The notes under the pieces were generated by a model. It saw only the letters and a program-made list of their open reading frames with translations. It did not search any database and had not been told where the DNA came from. A stretch of DNA of 64,000 nt from Collybiopsis luxurians FD-317 M1. Its lineage: Eukaryota; Basidiomycota; Agaricomycetes; Agaricales; Omphalotaceae. The position numbers were made by a program, and so were the translations under genes. The stretch covers positions 181,302-245,301 of the forward strand of contig KN834760.1 in the NCBI GenBank assembly GCA_000827265.1. Direction: 5' to 3'. This document shows positions 12,005-24,326 of the stretch, piece after piece. The first letter of the stretch is position 1; each line of letters opens with the position of its first letter.

Positions 12005-13435
12005 GTGCTTCGGTATAAGGCACCATCGTATTTACCCATTCACGCTAGGCTTGGACTTTGAATTTACGATTCAGGAAGAGAAGACCACATCAAGAAGCTT
12101 CGGTGGCTCAGAATCTGTAGGACAGTACAAATCCCGAAAAGCCTCCGCCAAGGCTTGTCAACTACAAGATCCATGAGCCCGCTTCGAACCCAAATTAAGT
12201 AGAAGCTTGTGGGACCCTCTCTGCCTCATAAATTCTACCACTTTCATACGCCTGTTAGAGGCTCTTTTCTGACCAACGGCCTTCGATACTCATATCGTAA
12301 TAACGATTTAGGCGAAAAAACTTTTTTGAACCCGACAATTTCGCTCATGTGTATCTCACAACCAAATAGTTCAATCCTATCCTGCATCTAATCTGAGCCT
12401 AATTATACAGTGTCCGAAATTTGTTGAAGATTCGAAAGATGCTCGATTCTGACTTAACCTCAGTCTTTAGAGCGTGGACAACTGAGAGCTCCCAGAATAC
12501 ACATTACTGGTGTGTAAGGGGGAACTTCCGAAGTTTCTTGAAAAAACTTGCCTACTAGAACTTGATCCAAATAGGGCCCTTGACATGGCACCAAGTTTTC
12601 TTGTCGTTTAACAAATACAATATCTACGAAACACAGTGCACGCGGCCCTTACGGATCCCTACAAATAATTCATTTTTGGTATAAATTTTTCATGTCACCG
12701 GCTCATTTCGATTCAGTCCATCAATCATAAACGCGGGGAACGTATCAAATAAAAACCCCACTGTATTCAAACCACAGGACAGAGAGGGGGAACTTTCAGT
12801 TGCTTAAAGGATATGGGATGAGACTGAAAAGGGACGTCGATTAAGGGTCCTCATCGCGTTTTGTCGGAGTTGCGCCACGCATTGAACGTTGAACGTGTGC
12901 CACTGATTGTGTATTTTGACGGTTTTTATTGTACGCGCGTCCTACGATCGCATGGCTTCATCGATATTCTCTCATTTACCAGACACTTGCTTCTATATGG
13001 TTGCGTATACTTCGAAACAATCATTCACATTCAATAAACAACTCTTCTGTATAAAATTCAGATATCCAACATTTCTCTCTCCCATCTCCCACCATCAGAT
13101 TTTTGGTTTTTCCGCCAAGCACCCTGATGTTTCATCCTAGTCATAGCATTTATACTACGTTCCTTTCCCTTCTTCTGTCTCGCTTATTAGGGGAGCTATA
13201 TCAATCAGCTCATTAGTTGCAAGCAAAAAATCTTGGCATGTGCTGAATACATTTCTAATGTTGCTAAGAGGATATAACAACAAGTGTCTCCCCAAATGGA
13301 ATTGAACTATCATATACAAGAGGTCTTTATACCCTTCGAGGGACCACTCAAAGTTAAATATATTATATATGCATGGTTAGTTGTCGATTGTAAAGGTCAT
13401 GGAATTATGTGAAGAGAGTTGTAAGGTGCCATTCC

Positions 13436-13840
13436 TAGTGTTGCCGCGGCTAAGCCGAAAGCCCTTCCGGCTCAAAGTTTAATCTAAATATTTCCACACA
13501 ATGGTCTTGTAAGGAGCTTGCAAAGGTATCTGAAATGCTTGAGTGCCATTACGTGTATGCTTTTCAAAGAGACACTGAATCCATATATACACTTTGTGAA
13601 TGAGCAAATTACAAATACATTTTCAGCGCTCAGCTTGAGCCGAGCCACGGCTCCAATCAATACTTTGTGAATACCTGCTGGACTACGGATACCAATTTTG
13701 ACATGTTGCTGGTGTGGATAGTACATAGATATGAGATTCTTATACTGCAAAAGTCGGAACTACAATGGACCTTTTTGCGCTACAAAATCCAAAATTTAAA
13801 TTAAGCCAGAGGGGCCTTCGGCTAAGCCGCGGCAACACTA
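13436..13840. mobile_element. hAT-like MITE with 8-bp target duplication
   Basis: A 405-bp element whose left end TAGTGTTGCCGCGGCTAAGC is repeated inverted at the right end. It is bounded by a perfect 8-bp direct repeat GCCATTCC (13,428-13,435 and 13,841-13,848). The 8-bp duplication and the TAGTGTTGC-type tip point to the hAT superfamily. Empty versions of the site exist in the related repeats near 8,405 and 17,820. There is no transposase; it must have been moved by an enzyme encoded elsewhere. A similar tip (GCCGCAGCAACACTA) occurs near 36,220-36,236. Confidence 0.85.
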
Positions 13841-14387
13841 GCCATTCCCGAACGCATGCACTACATCACAAATCAGAATTCTGGACTCCGCAAATGTTAT
13901 GTATCCCTGAACACTTGACCTGGGTAACATGCTCTCATTTTTCTTAATTAATGCAGATATCATATACGTCTCCGAGCAGCATAGCCTGAGAGTAAGTAGT
14001 TCTTGGATGAAGCATCAATAGTGGGTAGAAATGTGTATTTCACCTCGAGGAAGATTAAATCTCAACATAGACTGTCCTGTGTCGCCCTCGAACAATAGGT
14101 AATGCCTAGGAATGATAAAGATTTAAGATCGATAATTCAGCTTGACGCACCAAGCAAAACCGAGCACGGCATTTTTCAGAGCCGAAGCCACCAAATGCCG
14201 AGGTTGAGAGACGGCAAGGATTCGTTAACCGAAGGATCCAACTTTACCTTGAGGAAGCTCAAAAGCACCGAAATTTCACTCAGCGGAATGGCGGAAACGT
14301 TGCTGATATTCTCTAATGTCGGATTGCGGCAGGCGGGAACGCCGAAGTTCAAACTTTATATGCAATTTATATGATGGCATGAGATAA

Positions 14388-14600
14388 TTGCGACTCCCCG
14401 CGCGCTCCCGTCACCGTGCCCAATCCATCCGGCCCATCCTTCAAAGCTCAAGCTCAAGTTCAAGGGGTACACCCACAGTCTCGGTATCCGAGACTGAAGC
14501 TCGCGTACGAGACGCTCTTCTTGCGGACAAGGAAGATGCTTTTGATTGGATTGCGAGGCCCTCCTGCTTCCATAAGATCCAGATCAAAGAAGCGCTTTGA
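14388..14600 (+). pseudogene. Coiled-coil gene remnant, second copy
   Basis: Two overlapping frames carry pieces that match the fuller copy at 18,184-18,530: NPSGPSFKAQAQVQG in one frame and VSETEARVRDALLADKEDAF in another, ending at a stop at 14,600. The terminal helix seen at 2-121 and 18,411-18,530 is missing here. It is therefore a truncated, probably dead copy. It sits in the same relative place, upstream of DUF6534 copy C, as the window-edge fragment does relative to copy A. Confidence 0.35.
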
Positions 14601-15682
14601 GAACTTCGTTGCATATGGAGCGGTAGCTTCAAGTCGTTTCTATCGATTGGAATTCGGATATGGTTTCGTTTGCCTCTTGTCTGTGTTATGTGTACGGGGC
14701 AGAAGAGGTAGGGTAATGAAGGGGAGGGTTTGGGAGATGGGGAAACGATGAATCAGTAGTGTCAAATACTTTGAAAGTCAGACTTGATCCTCGCAGCCAG
14801 GAGGAATGAGCAGGGCGGATGATCTGACACCTACTAGAGTGTGGTTCTATTGTTGAGATTGATATGGTTGCTCTTGGGCGGCGTATAAGGCACAATGACG
14901 CACCACTGCAGCGCTTGCTCTTTCAAACTCCCCCTGGAGCTGAGTGACGTCACGCGTTCGGTGTCTTTTTAAATGGAAATAGACTACTAAGCCTGTTAAC
15001 CATCCAATATACTTCTATCGAGGTCTATTAGAGGTGAGACATACACCTTATCTGGATAATAGGCTCTCACTTCCACCAATGCAGCTACCGTACACGTCTC
15101 CTCAAACAGCATGGTCCGAAAGTTTGGATGAAACATCAGATTACAGGTTTATATTTTGTACTGTAATCTCATAGCATATAGAGGTCCTAAACTGTCTCTG
15201 AAAGGACTCTCTATTATCTGCAACACAACAACTTCGGGTTTACTCAATTATTTCATTGAGGACAATATCAATTCCCATGTAACTACGATCATTGCCTGTA
15301 TCCCCGAGCGAACCCCTATTCCTCAATTCTACAGTGCTTTGTGTCCCTTCAAATTTTTCGCGCCTGTTTGTTTATATTTAAATTTTATCAACCAACCGAA
15401 GTCCAAGCCCAGGCTAAAATGTGTACTATCAACACCTCCTGCGAAAATTGTTATTAAACTTTAAATTTCAATCCCGTTTTACCGGACAATATCTATGCAC
15501 TAGTACTTTTACTACGTACTCTGGATAAGTACGGGGTTATGGCAAAGAACTCTCTTCCACCAATCAGTGTTACAACCCCGACTTCACTACTTATAAATAG
15601 CGCAATATTTCCATCCATTAAAGACCGTCTTTCCGTCCTTCCACTCTTCTGCTTCACTTCCGTGGTAGTTCAAAGTTAACTA

Positions 15683-17176
15683 ATGGGTACTTCAACTATA
15701 TCGGATAACAAGGTTTTTGCGATCCTGGCTCCACTAGTCATTGCTCCGATGGTATGCGGCCGCGGGTTTATTCTGTTTTGTTCTGATTCCGATAATGATG
15801 CCATAGCTCAACACCTTCCTTTATGGTCTATGTTTTCTACAATTCATTAGGTATTTTACAGCTGGGACTCGAGATCCCCTTTCAATAAAGTGAGCATCCA
15901 GGTTAAAGTACTGCGTTCCTTTTTTTGTGACCTTCGAGGCTCCAAGGTTATTTATTGCCTGGGAACTGCTTATCGACACATTCCATTCTGCGTTGTCGGT
16001 GTATTTGCTTTGGCAATATGCTGTCGAAAATTACATGAATCCAGCGTACCTTGAAACTATTCCATGGCCATTGACTTTAACTCCCGGCCTAACAGTTTTG
16101 TGCGTTGCTTGTCCTAACATTTGGAGCCTTTGCGGCTTATGATCACCATCAGTTCTGCACTTCCCATTCAAGTGTTTCTCTCACAACGTGTCAAAAAGCT
16201 TTCGGGCTCGCGGATCGTCTTCATTACTCTTTTGACCCTGTCTTGCATCGAGGTAAGTAAGCATGATATAAAAATACTTTTCCGAGGCTGTGATTAATTA
16301 CGAGACGTTGGCTACAAAAAGGGATCTCTGGGAATAGCGATGGCGGCACTCTGTGTGCAGCGAACAAAGTACATCATTTCGCTGCATCTCTTTCCATTCT
16401 GCACCCAACTGAGTTTTCACTGCAGTTTAGTAGCATTGAAACACTTTGGTGACATTCTGTACAGGTGCGACTTCTCGACAAAGAATGTTGGCCTTTTTCT
16501 AAATTTAATTATTCAGCTGGACAGTCTTCTCAGTTGCGACCGACGTGGCAATTAGGCGAGTTCAGACAGTTCACCAATTGAATGCTTGGTTAATGATTGA
16601 ACTTGCAGTGCGTGCCTCAGCTTCTACCTTCGAAAAACTCGAACTGGCTCCCCCCGTGCGTCTACTCGAGCTTTTCCCGAGCTTAATCCACCACATTCAT
16701 TGTCAATATCTCAGGCACAAAGCGTGTTGTCTCGCGATTGATACGTGACGCGATCGAAAGCGCGTCCTTGGCAAGTTTCTTCTCCGTGAGTGACAGCCAA
16801 CTTGGCGACTTAAATACTAGAGTGAAAGACTGACTGATCAAACCGTTAGTTCATGATTCTCACAACAACCGTATGTCGTGTGCCGCACCGTTGAGTACCC
16901 AAGATTTTAGATTAGCCTGACCCGTGCTGCAGATGCTATGGCCGATGTCGACGTTAAGTGCAATTTTCTCAATTGTGAGTCTATCCTTTCGTCATTACTC
17001 TATGGAGACATACTCAATCTATGCATCATACCAGCCAATGGGTAGAGTATACACGTACGTGTCGCCCGACATAGATCTGGAGTCTGTAGTATGAATATCT
17101 AATCAGTATTTGAATTAGAAATACCTTTCTAGCGGTGCGTCTCAATGGCAAGGACACTATTGAACTTCACAGTTGA
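15683..17176 (+). CDS. DUF6534-type multi-pass membrane protein, copy C
   Basis: Same layout as copies A and B. Start MGTSTISDNKVFAILAPLV, first intron from GTATGC to a TAG acceptor, exon VFYSWDSRSPFNKVS, then IDTFHSALSVYLLWQYAVEN and IPWPLTLTPGLTVL. The GTGCGT-CAG intron leads to LPIQVFLSQRVKKLSG. Later exons carry SRLIRDAIESAS and the end FLAVRLNGKDTIELHS before TGA, the same stop as in copy B. Copies B and C are more like each other than like A, consistent with a recent duplication of the whole 10-kb module. Product: predicted integral membrane protein, role unknown. Some exon borders may be damaged. Confidence 0.55.
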
Positions 17177-20100
17177 TTAGGGTTCGCCTCCTTCGTAGAT
17201 CCTGAATTCTAGACCAAAATTGCGAAGGGATCTTCACGAGTATGCATCTTCTGATGAAGCTGATAACACGGTAGTGAGTGTTTACCCTCACATTCTTTTT
17301 TTTACTCAGAAGGTGACATGAATTTCTTTTCTGTCAGACCGACTCAAGTCAAGAAAATGTACCGCGGCGAAATTCCACTGATGGCAACTCCAGGGAAACC
17401 AACGTGCTCACTGCGATTGTGCATAGTTCGTTTTCAAGCATCGTCTTGACAGATATTGAGAGTCTGCAGACATAACCGTCTCCCACCATCAGATTTCTGA
17501 TTTTTACGCCAAGCATTCCGATGTTTCATCCTACTCATAGCATTCACACTCCGTTCCTTTCCCCTCTTCCGTCCTGCTTATTAGGGAACTATATCAGCTC
17601 ATTAATTGAAGTCGTTTTAGCAAGAATCCTGGTATGTGCTGAATACATTTCTAATGTCGCTAAGAGAATACAACAACGAGTGTCTTCCTAAATGGAAATG
17701 ACCTATCGTATACAAGTCTTTATACCCTTCTAGGATCCACCCAATGTTAAGTAAGTATACCATATATGTATGATTAGTCCTCAATGGTAAAGTTCATGGA
17801 ATTACATGAACTTGAGAGTTGTGCCCGAATGCATGTACTACATCATAAATCAGGAATCTATTCCGGGGAACTCCACAAATATGTATTCTATCCTACACTT
17901 GATCTGGGTAACAGGCTCTCCTTTCTCTTAATTAGTGCACATTGCAGATATCATATATGTCTCCTCGAGCAGCATAGCCTGAGAGTGAATAGTTGCTCGG
18001 ATGAAGCGTCGGATTATAGAAAGTAAAGCTAATCTGATTCCCATTCTCATATCCGCTGGTGTTTCTCCATCCTCTCATTCCTTCTATGCCTTACACGACC
18101 CCATCAATCCATCCTCACCGCGACGTTCCCCGATCCTTTGATCCAAGACCATCTCGGCGAATCGATTCGTACTGCGACGAAGAATGCTTGCCACGATACT
18201 CGGGGAAAGACGTCCTGTGCTCGCGATCGCTGTTACCGAGTTGGGTAAACTTCTCGCGGTCGATGAGCCCTCCCCTCGCACGCCCGACATGCCCGACTTG
18301 TCCGGCCCGTCCTTCGAAGCTCAAGTTCGAGAGGTGTGCGGGTTTCCGAGACTGAAGCTTGCGTACGAGATGCTCTTGCGCGCGAGGAAGATGCTTTTAG
18401 TTGGATTTGGGGTGGGCAGGTGGGGAGGGAGGTTGGGGAGATAATTGTTGCGTTGGAGAAGGAGATTGGTGTATTTAAGCGCGGTATGAGGAATGCGTTG
18501 GAGGTTACTGGGCCGAAGGAGAGGGGTTAAGATTGGGTAGCACCGAGTTCAAGGGAGGGAGCGGCTTGATGAGGGGTTAGGAGGAATGTTTCGTCTCCTT
18601 GTTCCCTTGTTCCTGCTTATGGCGGGGAAGATGGGTGTCTATGCGATGGAATATCTAGCGAATACCGTCATTGCGCGTACCGATACCCACATGACTTGAT
18701 AATGACATTACCCCTGTTTATCTTGCTAATACTTGGGCTCTTGACGACGGAACCTACTTCTTCCTATCTTTGGCCGTCGAATTATGCATGGTATAGCCAA
18801 GTTTCAAGTATGCGACTCATACCTCTAATTTCTTAGCACCTCCAATCCGTGCCATTTAAAAGAACGTATCATGTGCGTATTATGCCAGTGCATCAGCGAT
18901 AGGGAAGTAGAGAGGCGTCAAGGCACTACAGATTAACCAAGGATAACGAACCCTCCCTTCCGAATCTGGTTCCCTAGTCACTCTCTTCTCACTCCCGAAG
19001 GGCCAGCCCCCGAGTTATTGCTTATGGTATGTGCTTGTTGCCGTGGCGCTATGCGTTGGGCAAGGCTCGCAGTGATACGGATTTCTCTCCCCCTCTCCCT
19101 CTCTCTCTCGTGCGTGTCCTATGCGGTGCTGAGGGGGTGCAGCACTCGACGAAGCTGACTGGACTCACGTATATTGTCAATTTTCGCCACCTCAATTACA
19201 ATATATAGATCGTCCCATGCTATCAAAATCGACGTCAATAAACAGAAAGGATGATATCCACGGAATTGCTAGGAAAGACCTCCTCACAATGACGATTGTT
19301 ATGCCATTTTGTGTTTTTTGGCACTATCTAGGATGTTACTGACCGCGCGGGGCTAGCTATACCTCACGCAGATTGATTATGTTCTCGCGTGTCCGCCGCT
19401 GAACCGGAGGGTGGGGTAGGGGAAGGCTTGCTTAAGCTGCACAAGTCGTTAAGGCAAATCGAGCTACGACAGTCATGACTGGTAGCTTCAATGAAGCACC
19501 ATATTACAGAAAGCAAAGCTCAAGAAATTGTGTATTCTGTACTGTAATCTTGTAAAATTTATTTTGAAAAAGAGGTCAAGTGGAACAATGATTAGAATGT
19601 CTTTTAAAGGACAACTTCGGAGTGTTGTAGCTTTCTGGCTCTGAGCCGTAGCCGGGGATTTTTAGCCGGCCCCAGTCGGCACATCATTACGACTCACAGT
19701 AGACTTCCATACCTCAGTGAAATTTAGAATAGACGGTTCTGTGTTCCCCTTGAATAATAGATACTGCGCCCGTTAGGAACAGCCGCAATATTGCTTAGGA
19801 ATGATAAGCATCTAAAGACGGGTCGTGTCGGAGATGGTTCGGCTTGACGCACCAAGCAAAGCCGATCCTGGCATTTTCTGAGCCGAAGCAGACATGGGAG
19901 ACAGCCAAGAGATCAAAACTTAGCATTGCAAAAATTCATTGAATCGAAGGAAGCTCAAAGATACCGAAATTTCGCTCGGCGGAGTGGTGGAGGAAATACA
20001 ATGATTCGGTCATGAACTACTGAGATGAGTGTGAAGGTATGTGCGGCATGCCTCTCACTGGTCAGTGACACTTGAGCAACACCGAAATTCCCGTTCTAGT

Positions 20101-20729
20101 ATGTGCCTACCTCGATCTTTATGATCCGACATTAGAGAGTATTAGCAACCTGTAGCAACAACAATATAGGGTGGAAATCTGGCCGAATTTTGTAGGAAAG
20201 AGTTTTTGTTCCACTACCGCACTCCCAGCCTGGAATCGATTGCAAGAGAATAATGTATGTACAAGATTTACGCAACAAACTTGGCATGCAACTCAGTAAG
20301 TGTATGAAACTCCTACTGACCTATTGCTAATTTCGTCTATTCAGCGGAATTTTTTCCGTTCTACTTCGGTGGTTCAGGGTAAGGGGAGAGTGGGAATAAT
20401 TTTCCCTTTACTATGTATTACTATTATACTCACGGTTCTACCCCTTGTCTTGACATTTCTATGTATGCACCCCAGACTACCGTGGCGTTTTGAGAATATT
20501 CGTATACTACGGATATGCGCTGGTCCACTAACGTCATGCTTGGTTGAGCGGAGGTCGGAAGGCATTCAGCGGTGGTTGAAATGCTTGAATACTCGACCTT
20601 GAAAATGTTGCCGAGAAGCAGCGACAAGCTCACTAAGCAGAAGTTACGTGAACAGGAAGGGACATATAAGAAAAGGTAATCTAGAAGCACGTCGATTGCT
20701 GCCACCACCTTCACCGTTGCGAGACTGAC
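17177..20729. other. Spacer of module 2
   Basis: Contains the post-DUF6534 repeat (17,460-18,030) without the MITEs seen in the other copies, the coiled-coil remnant (18,184-18,530), and a stretch of about 1 kb (18,560-19,600) in which I see no gene, only a CT-rich microsatellite near 19,090-19,110. From about 19,640 onward it is the duplicated block that also precedes the first GPCR-like gene, with the GCCG-rich repeat at 19,640-20,000. Confidence 0.45.
18184..18530 (+). pseudogene. Coiled-coil gene remnant, longest copy
   Basis: One frame starts MLATILGERRPVLAIAVTEL and runs through VDEPSPRTPDMPDLSGPSF. A second frame continues with VSETEACVRDALAREEDAF and the charged helix IIVALEKEIGVFKRGM to a TAA at 18,530. 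The shift between frames has no obvious intron, so the copy is either spliced in a way I cannot see or frameshifted. The window-edge fragment at 2-121 and the piece at 14,388-14,600 belong to the same family. Family and function not recognised. Confidence 0.35.
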
Positions 20730-22108
20730 ATGCATTTAATTACCTCCGGCATTGTAATTATAGTTTCGTCTGTGCTTTACGGTGATTGTGCCTCTTTTAC
20801 CGTTTCCAGCTGCGCTTATTTAGAACTGATTCGCAGGAATATACATCATGATTACGGTACTGAGCATGCATTCTCTACTGTTGGTCCTACTTGTCCTGAG
20901 AAAAGATAAAACCTTACTCCTCGCCAGTAGACATCAAGATCGAAAAGTATCGCAGTCCCACAAACTTCTCTTGACTATTATAATTATCATGTTCATTGTC
21001 CATTCGGGACACGTTGCAGAAACGGCTATTCAATTTGTAGACAATCTGAGGAGAAGCGGGAATGAAAAGGTGGATGCCAAGGTCGATTTACAAGCACAAT
21101 TGGTGGAAGCCGTGCTAGTAAGGATGAATGTATGTCCGTTCAGCTGTCTCCAGAAAAATCTGCTTCCTCACCTATGCCGACAAGCAGTACCTGCTGAGTG
21201 ATTTCGTCGTCGTATGGCGCGCATGGTCTCTATCGGCACACAAACTCCGCTTGAAATCTCGTTATGTACTTTCAATTTGTCTCTTCGTCTCATTTGGTAA
21301 GTGGATCGCTTCATTTACGTTACTTTACCTACTCACCGACTCGCCGCGCTGATAAAGTCGTGGTCATGGTTGACGGAGGGTTTACTCTGGCGGTGCTATC
21401 AAGACAGCACGGTAAAGGGCACCCACTCCCATTCGGCGTAGGAAGTATTGGTGGAGGGCCTTACCGAGTGGGAAAGAGTATTCCTATGCCCCTTTGTCTC
21501 TTTATAACAAATATTGTTGCCACGGGTTACATTGGTATGGCTTTCCGGTACGAGGTCAACGTTTGCTACGGATGTTTTTCCGGCTGAAATGACGTTAGGG
21601 AGTTTCTATGCGCTACAAAGGGGTATTTAGAGCCTTCGAAAAGGATCATCAACATTAGACAGACGTTGTATTTCATGTTCGAATCTGGACTCCTGTATTC
21701 CGTGATATGGGTAATGTGTCGCGTTTCTCACTCAAGTCTGACAGCAACGCATTCATCACCTACTAGATCGTGATACTCTTCGATATAATCGTTTGGTTTC
21801 CCCCCGATGCTACTATTGCGCTCGGCATGATCACTCCCCAGATTACGGTAAGGGCCTTCGCATCATACAGATTAGAATTTTTCATTTTATTCTGAATCCA
21901 CATCTAGGCTATATACCCTGCATTAATCATATTGCTCATCGCGATGCAAAGTTCCATCGGCGATGAAACTAACAGGGACATTCCGACACGTTCAGCCGCG
22001 ATATTTCAAGCTAATCGGCCAAATACACTATTGACCACTCAATTACAAGATACGTTCGATGGTCGCATTAGCGAAGTAGTTTCTTCTGAGCAGTCGAGCA
22101 GTTCCTGA
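20730..22108 (+). CDS. GPCR-like multi-pass membrane protein, copy 2
   Basis: Near-identical to the gene at 10,620. Start MHLITSGIVIIVSSVLYG, then LLLTIIIIMFIVHSGHVAET, DAKVDLQAQLVEAVL, SDFVVVWRAWSLSAH, a helix around LSICLFVSFG, SIPMPLCLFITNIVATGYIG, INIRQTLYFMFESGLLYSVI and a last helix YPALIILLIAMQSSIG, ending in VSSEQSSSS. Differences between the copies are mostly single bases, and both retain the same junction sequences, which suggests both are still genes. It forms the second half of the duplicated DUF6534/GPCR-like module. Ligand and function unknown. Confidence 0.6.
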
Positions 22109-23177
22109 GTGCTTCGGTATAAGGCACCATCGTATTTACCCATTCACGCTAGGCTTGGACTTTGAATTTACGATTCAGAGAGAGAAGACCACGCCAACAA
22201 GTTCGGGTGGCTCAGAATCTGTAGGAGGCACAAGTCCCCAAAGCCTCCGCCGAGGCCGGTCAATGACAAGATCCATGAGCCAGCTTCGAACCCAAATTAG
22301 AAGCTCGTGGGCCCCTCTCCGCCTCATAAATTCTACTAGTTTCATATATGTAGTCCGCCTGTTAAAGGCTCTTTTCTGACCAACGGCTCGAAGGAATCTT
22401 GTCCCACTCAAATCATAATAGCCATTTAGGTGAAGAAACTTTTTTGGACCCAACAATTCCGCTCATATGTATTTCATAGTCAAATCGCTTGGGTTTTTAA
22501 TCCTATCCTACATCTGATCTGAGCCTAATGATACAGCGTCCGGGATTTTATTGAAGATTCGAGAGATGCTTGATTCTCACTTGACCTCAGTCTTTAGAGC
22601 GTTGGCTACTGTGAGCTCCCAGAATACGCATTACTGGCCCGGGTGTATGAGGGGGAGCTTCGGAAGTTACTTGACGAAATTTGCCTACTAGTAGTTAATC
22701 CAAATCCGGCCCTTGACGCTTCTCGACGTTTAACAAATACGACATCTACGAAACACGGTGCGCGCAGCCCTTACTTATGGGTCCCTACAAATAAAACTCT
22801 TTTTCGGTTAAATACTCCATGTCATTGGCTTATTTTAATTCAGTCCATTAATCACAAATGCGGTGAATGTATAAATCATAAAGGAAAAGCCCTGTTCAAA
22901 ACACGGGAAGGAGAGGGGGAAACTTCGAGTTGCCTGAGACTGAAAAGGGATTGAAGTAAATTAAGGGTAGAGTCGCGTTTGCGCGACGGGTTGAAATCTC
23001 CGCTGATTGCATTTTGACGGTTTTATCGCACGCGCTTCAGCATCGATATTCTAGCTTCTATACGATTGTGTATACAATTACTCACTTTCAATAAACAGCT
23101 TTCCTGTTTAAAATTCAGCTATCCAGCATTTCTCTCTTCTGCTTTCAGCCCTGATCCCAGTATAACTAGTACCGGAT
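22109..23177. other. 3' flank of the second GPCR-like gene
   Basis: Duplicated with 12,005-12,930 up to about 23,070. A frame at 22,155-22,379 starts DFEFTIQREKTTPTSSGG and is Ser/Arg rich; its counterpart after copy 1 has been disrupted. It could be a C-terminal exon reached by splicing in some transcripts, but I see no good junction. The last 100 bases lie downstream of the convergent hydrolase gene. Nothing else recognised. Confidence 0.4.
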
Positions 23178-24326
23178 TTACAAATACTTCATCATCCATT
23201 CGACAGTCGCCTTGAATGCACCCTCCTTTCCGACTTTGACCTTTGGGTCGCCCATATCTCCACGAATTGCAAACCCATGGGTGCATCCTTCAAAGTACTC
23301 GCACTTGTATCCAAGAGCAAAGCTGGCAAAAATTTCATCGGCTTGGGGAGCAGCGGCGGGAGGGTATTGGGAGTCGTTGGTACAGCTGTTGATAAGGATT
23401 GGAGCTTTGGCTGTGGCGACATATTTCGGATTAACGAGTCAGCTACGATTGTATCAAGAACGGAAGTACAAGGGAGCATATACCTCAAGGTCTGCGGGGA
23501 TCTAAAGCATGGAGGGATGCGCAACTGCAACAGCTTTGGGAACGCCGTCGAATGCGAGGTCGAACACGTATCTGCCTTTAAACAAAATTATAGAACGTCG
23601 GCCATTAGCATATTTCATGATAAAAAAGCGAAGCATCTCCGAAGCAGTATCCTACAATACCAAAGGAGGTGACACCGCTCTTCTTCAAGCCCTCGAGGAC
23701 CTTGTCAATAGGAGGACGGGTGAATTCTGGTCCGTGCTTGCTAAACCATCCCATCAGGTCCCAGGTCGGCATTGAAGATCGGATATAGAACAGTTAACAA
23801 GGAACTATTCACTTACACCTGGATTGAGTGCATCAGCAGGCGCTGCGTCCCCATTGAAAATGTCAGGAATAACAGTCTATATGCAGAATTAAGGTTAGGT
23901 GCAGGCTGTTTAGACAACGGAATCGACCTTACCTTGAATCCATTGGCTGCGAAATCATCCGCAAGGAGCTGGACCCCCCCCCAAAAAAAGTATGAGAAAA
24001 TGTGCGTAGAGGATTGGACAAGATTATGCACTCGACTATTGATAAGTTGAGGCTCGAAGAGATCAGTGATAAAGAGAATGGCTTTGTCCTTGGGGAAGTG
24101 GGTTGTAGGAGTAGCGATGTAGTAGTTGACTCCATTAACCTCTTCCCATTTGCCTACGAGACCGGAATTATTGAACTGTATTTTTTGCTCAAGACGCGGA
24201 TTGTTCATACCCTGTGGCTCGCCTTCGTGGGTAACGCCTACCGATGAAATTCCGAAGTTAATGTTTTGCAAACATCGAGAAGGCAAGAAAGGACTGACCC
24301 TTGACACAGTGTTCGCAGAAGCTCAT
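23178..24326 (-). CDS. Dienelactone hydrolase family protein
   Basis: Alpha/beta hydrolase of the dienelactone hydrolase family, likely cytosolic, cleaving dienelactone-like esters or a related substrate. Start MSFCEHCVKG is followed by short introns and the segments VTHEGEPQG, NGVNYYIATPTTHFPKDKA, ILFITDLF, LLADDFAANGFK and VIPDIFNGDAAPADALNPG. The nucleophile motif is GYCFGG (Cys), the acid Asp is in NSCTNDSQYPP, and the His is in GCTHGFAIRG. The protein ends VEWMMKYL. All three catalytic residues are present and length is normal for the family. Oddity: the intron directly after the Cys motif (23,576-23,636) restores GYCFGGRYV perfectly but begins with AT instead of GT. If that intron is not removed, the product would be truncated. 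The gene marks the edge of the conserved, gene-dense segment next to the duplicated left arm. Confidence 0.85.

Larger units (their letters stand above)
12005..15682. other. Spacer between module 1 and module 2
   Basis: From 12,005 to about 12,930 the sequence is the duplicated 3' flank of the GPCR-like gene (counterpart 22,109-23,070); it has a Ser-rich reading frame but no clear gene. From 13,080 to 14,010 lies the post-DUF6534 repeat, interrupted by the hAT-like MITE. A degenerate GCCG-rich repeat is at 14,060-14,290, followed by the coiled-coil remnant at 14,388-14,600 and the promoter-side repeat at 15,050-15,680. I see no other gene. Confidence 0.45.
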
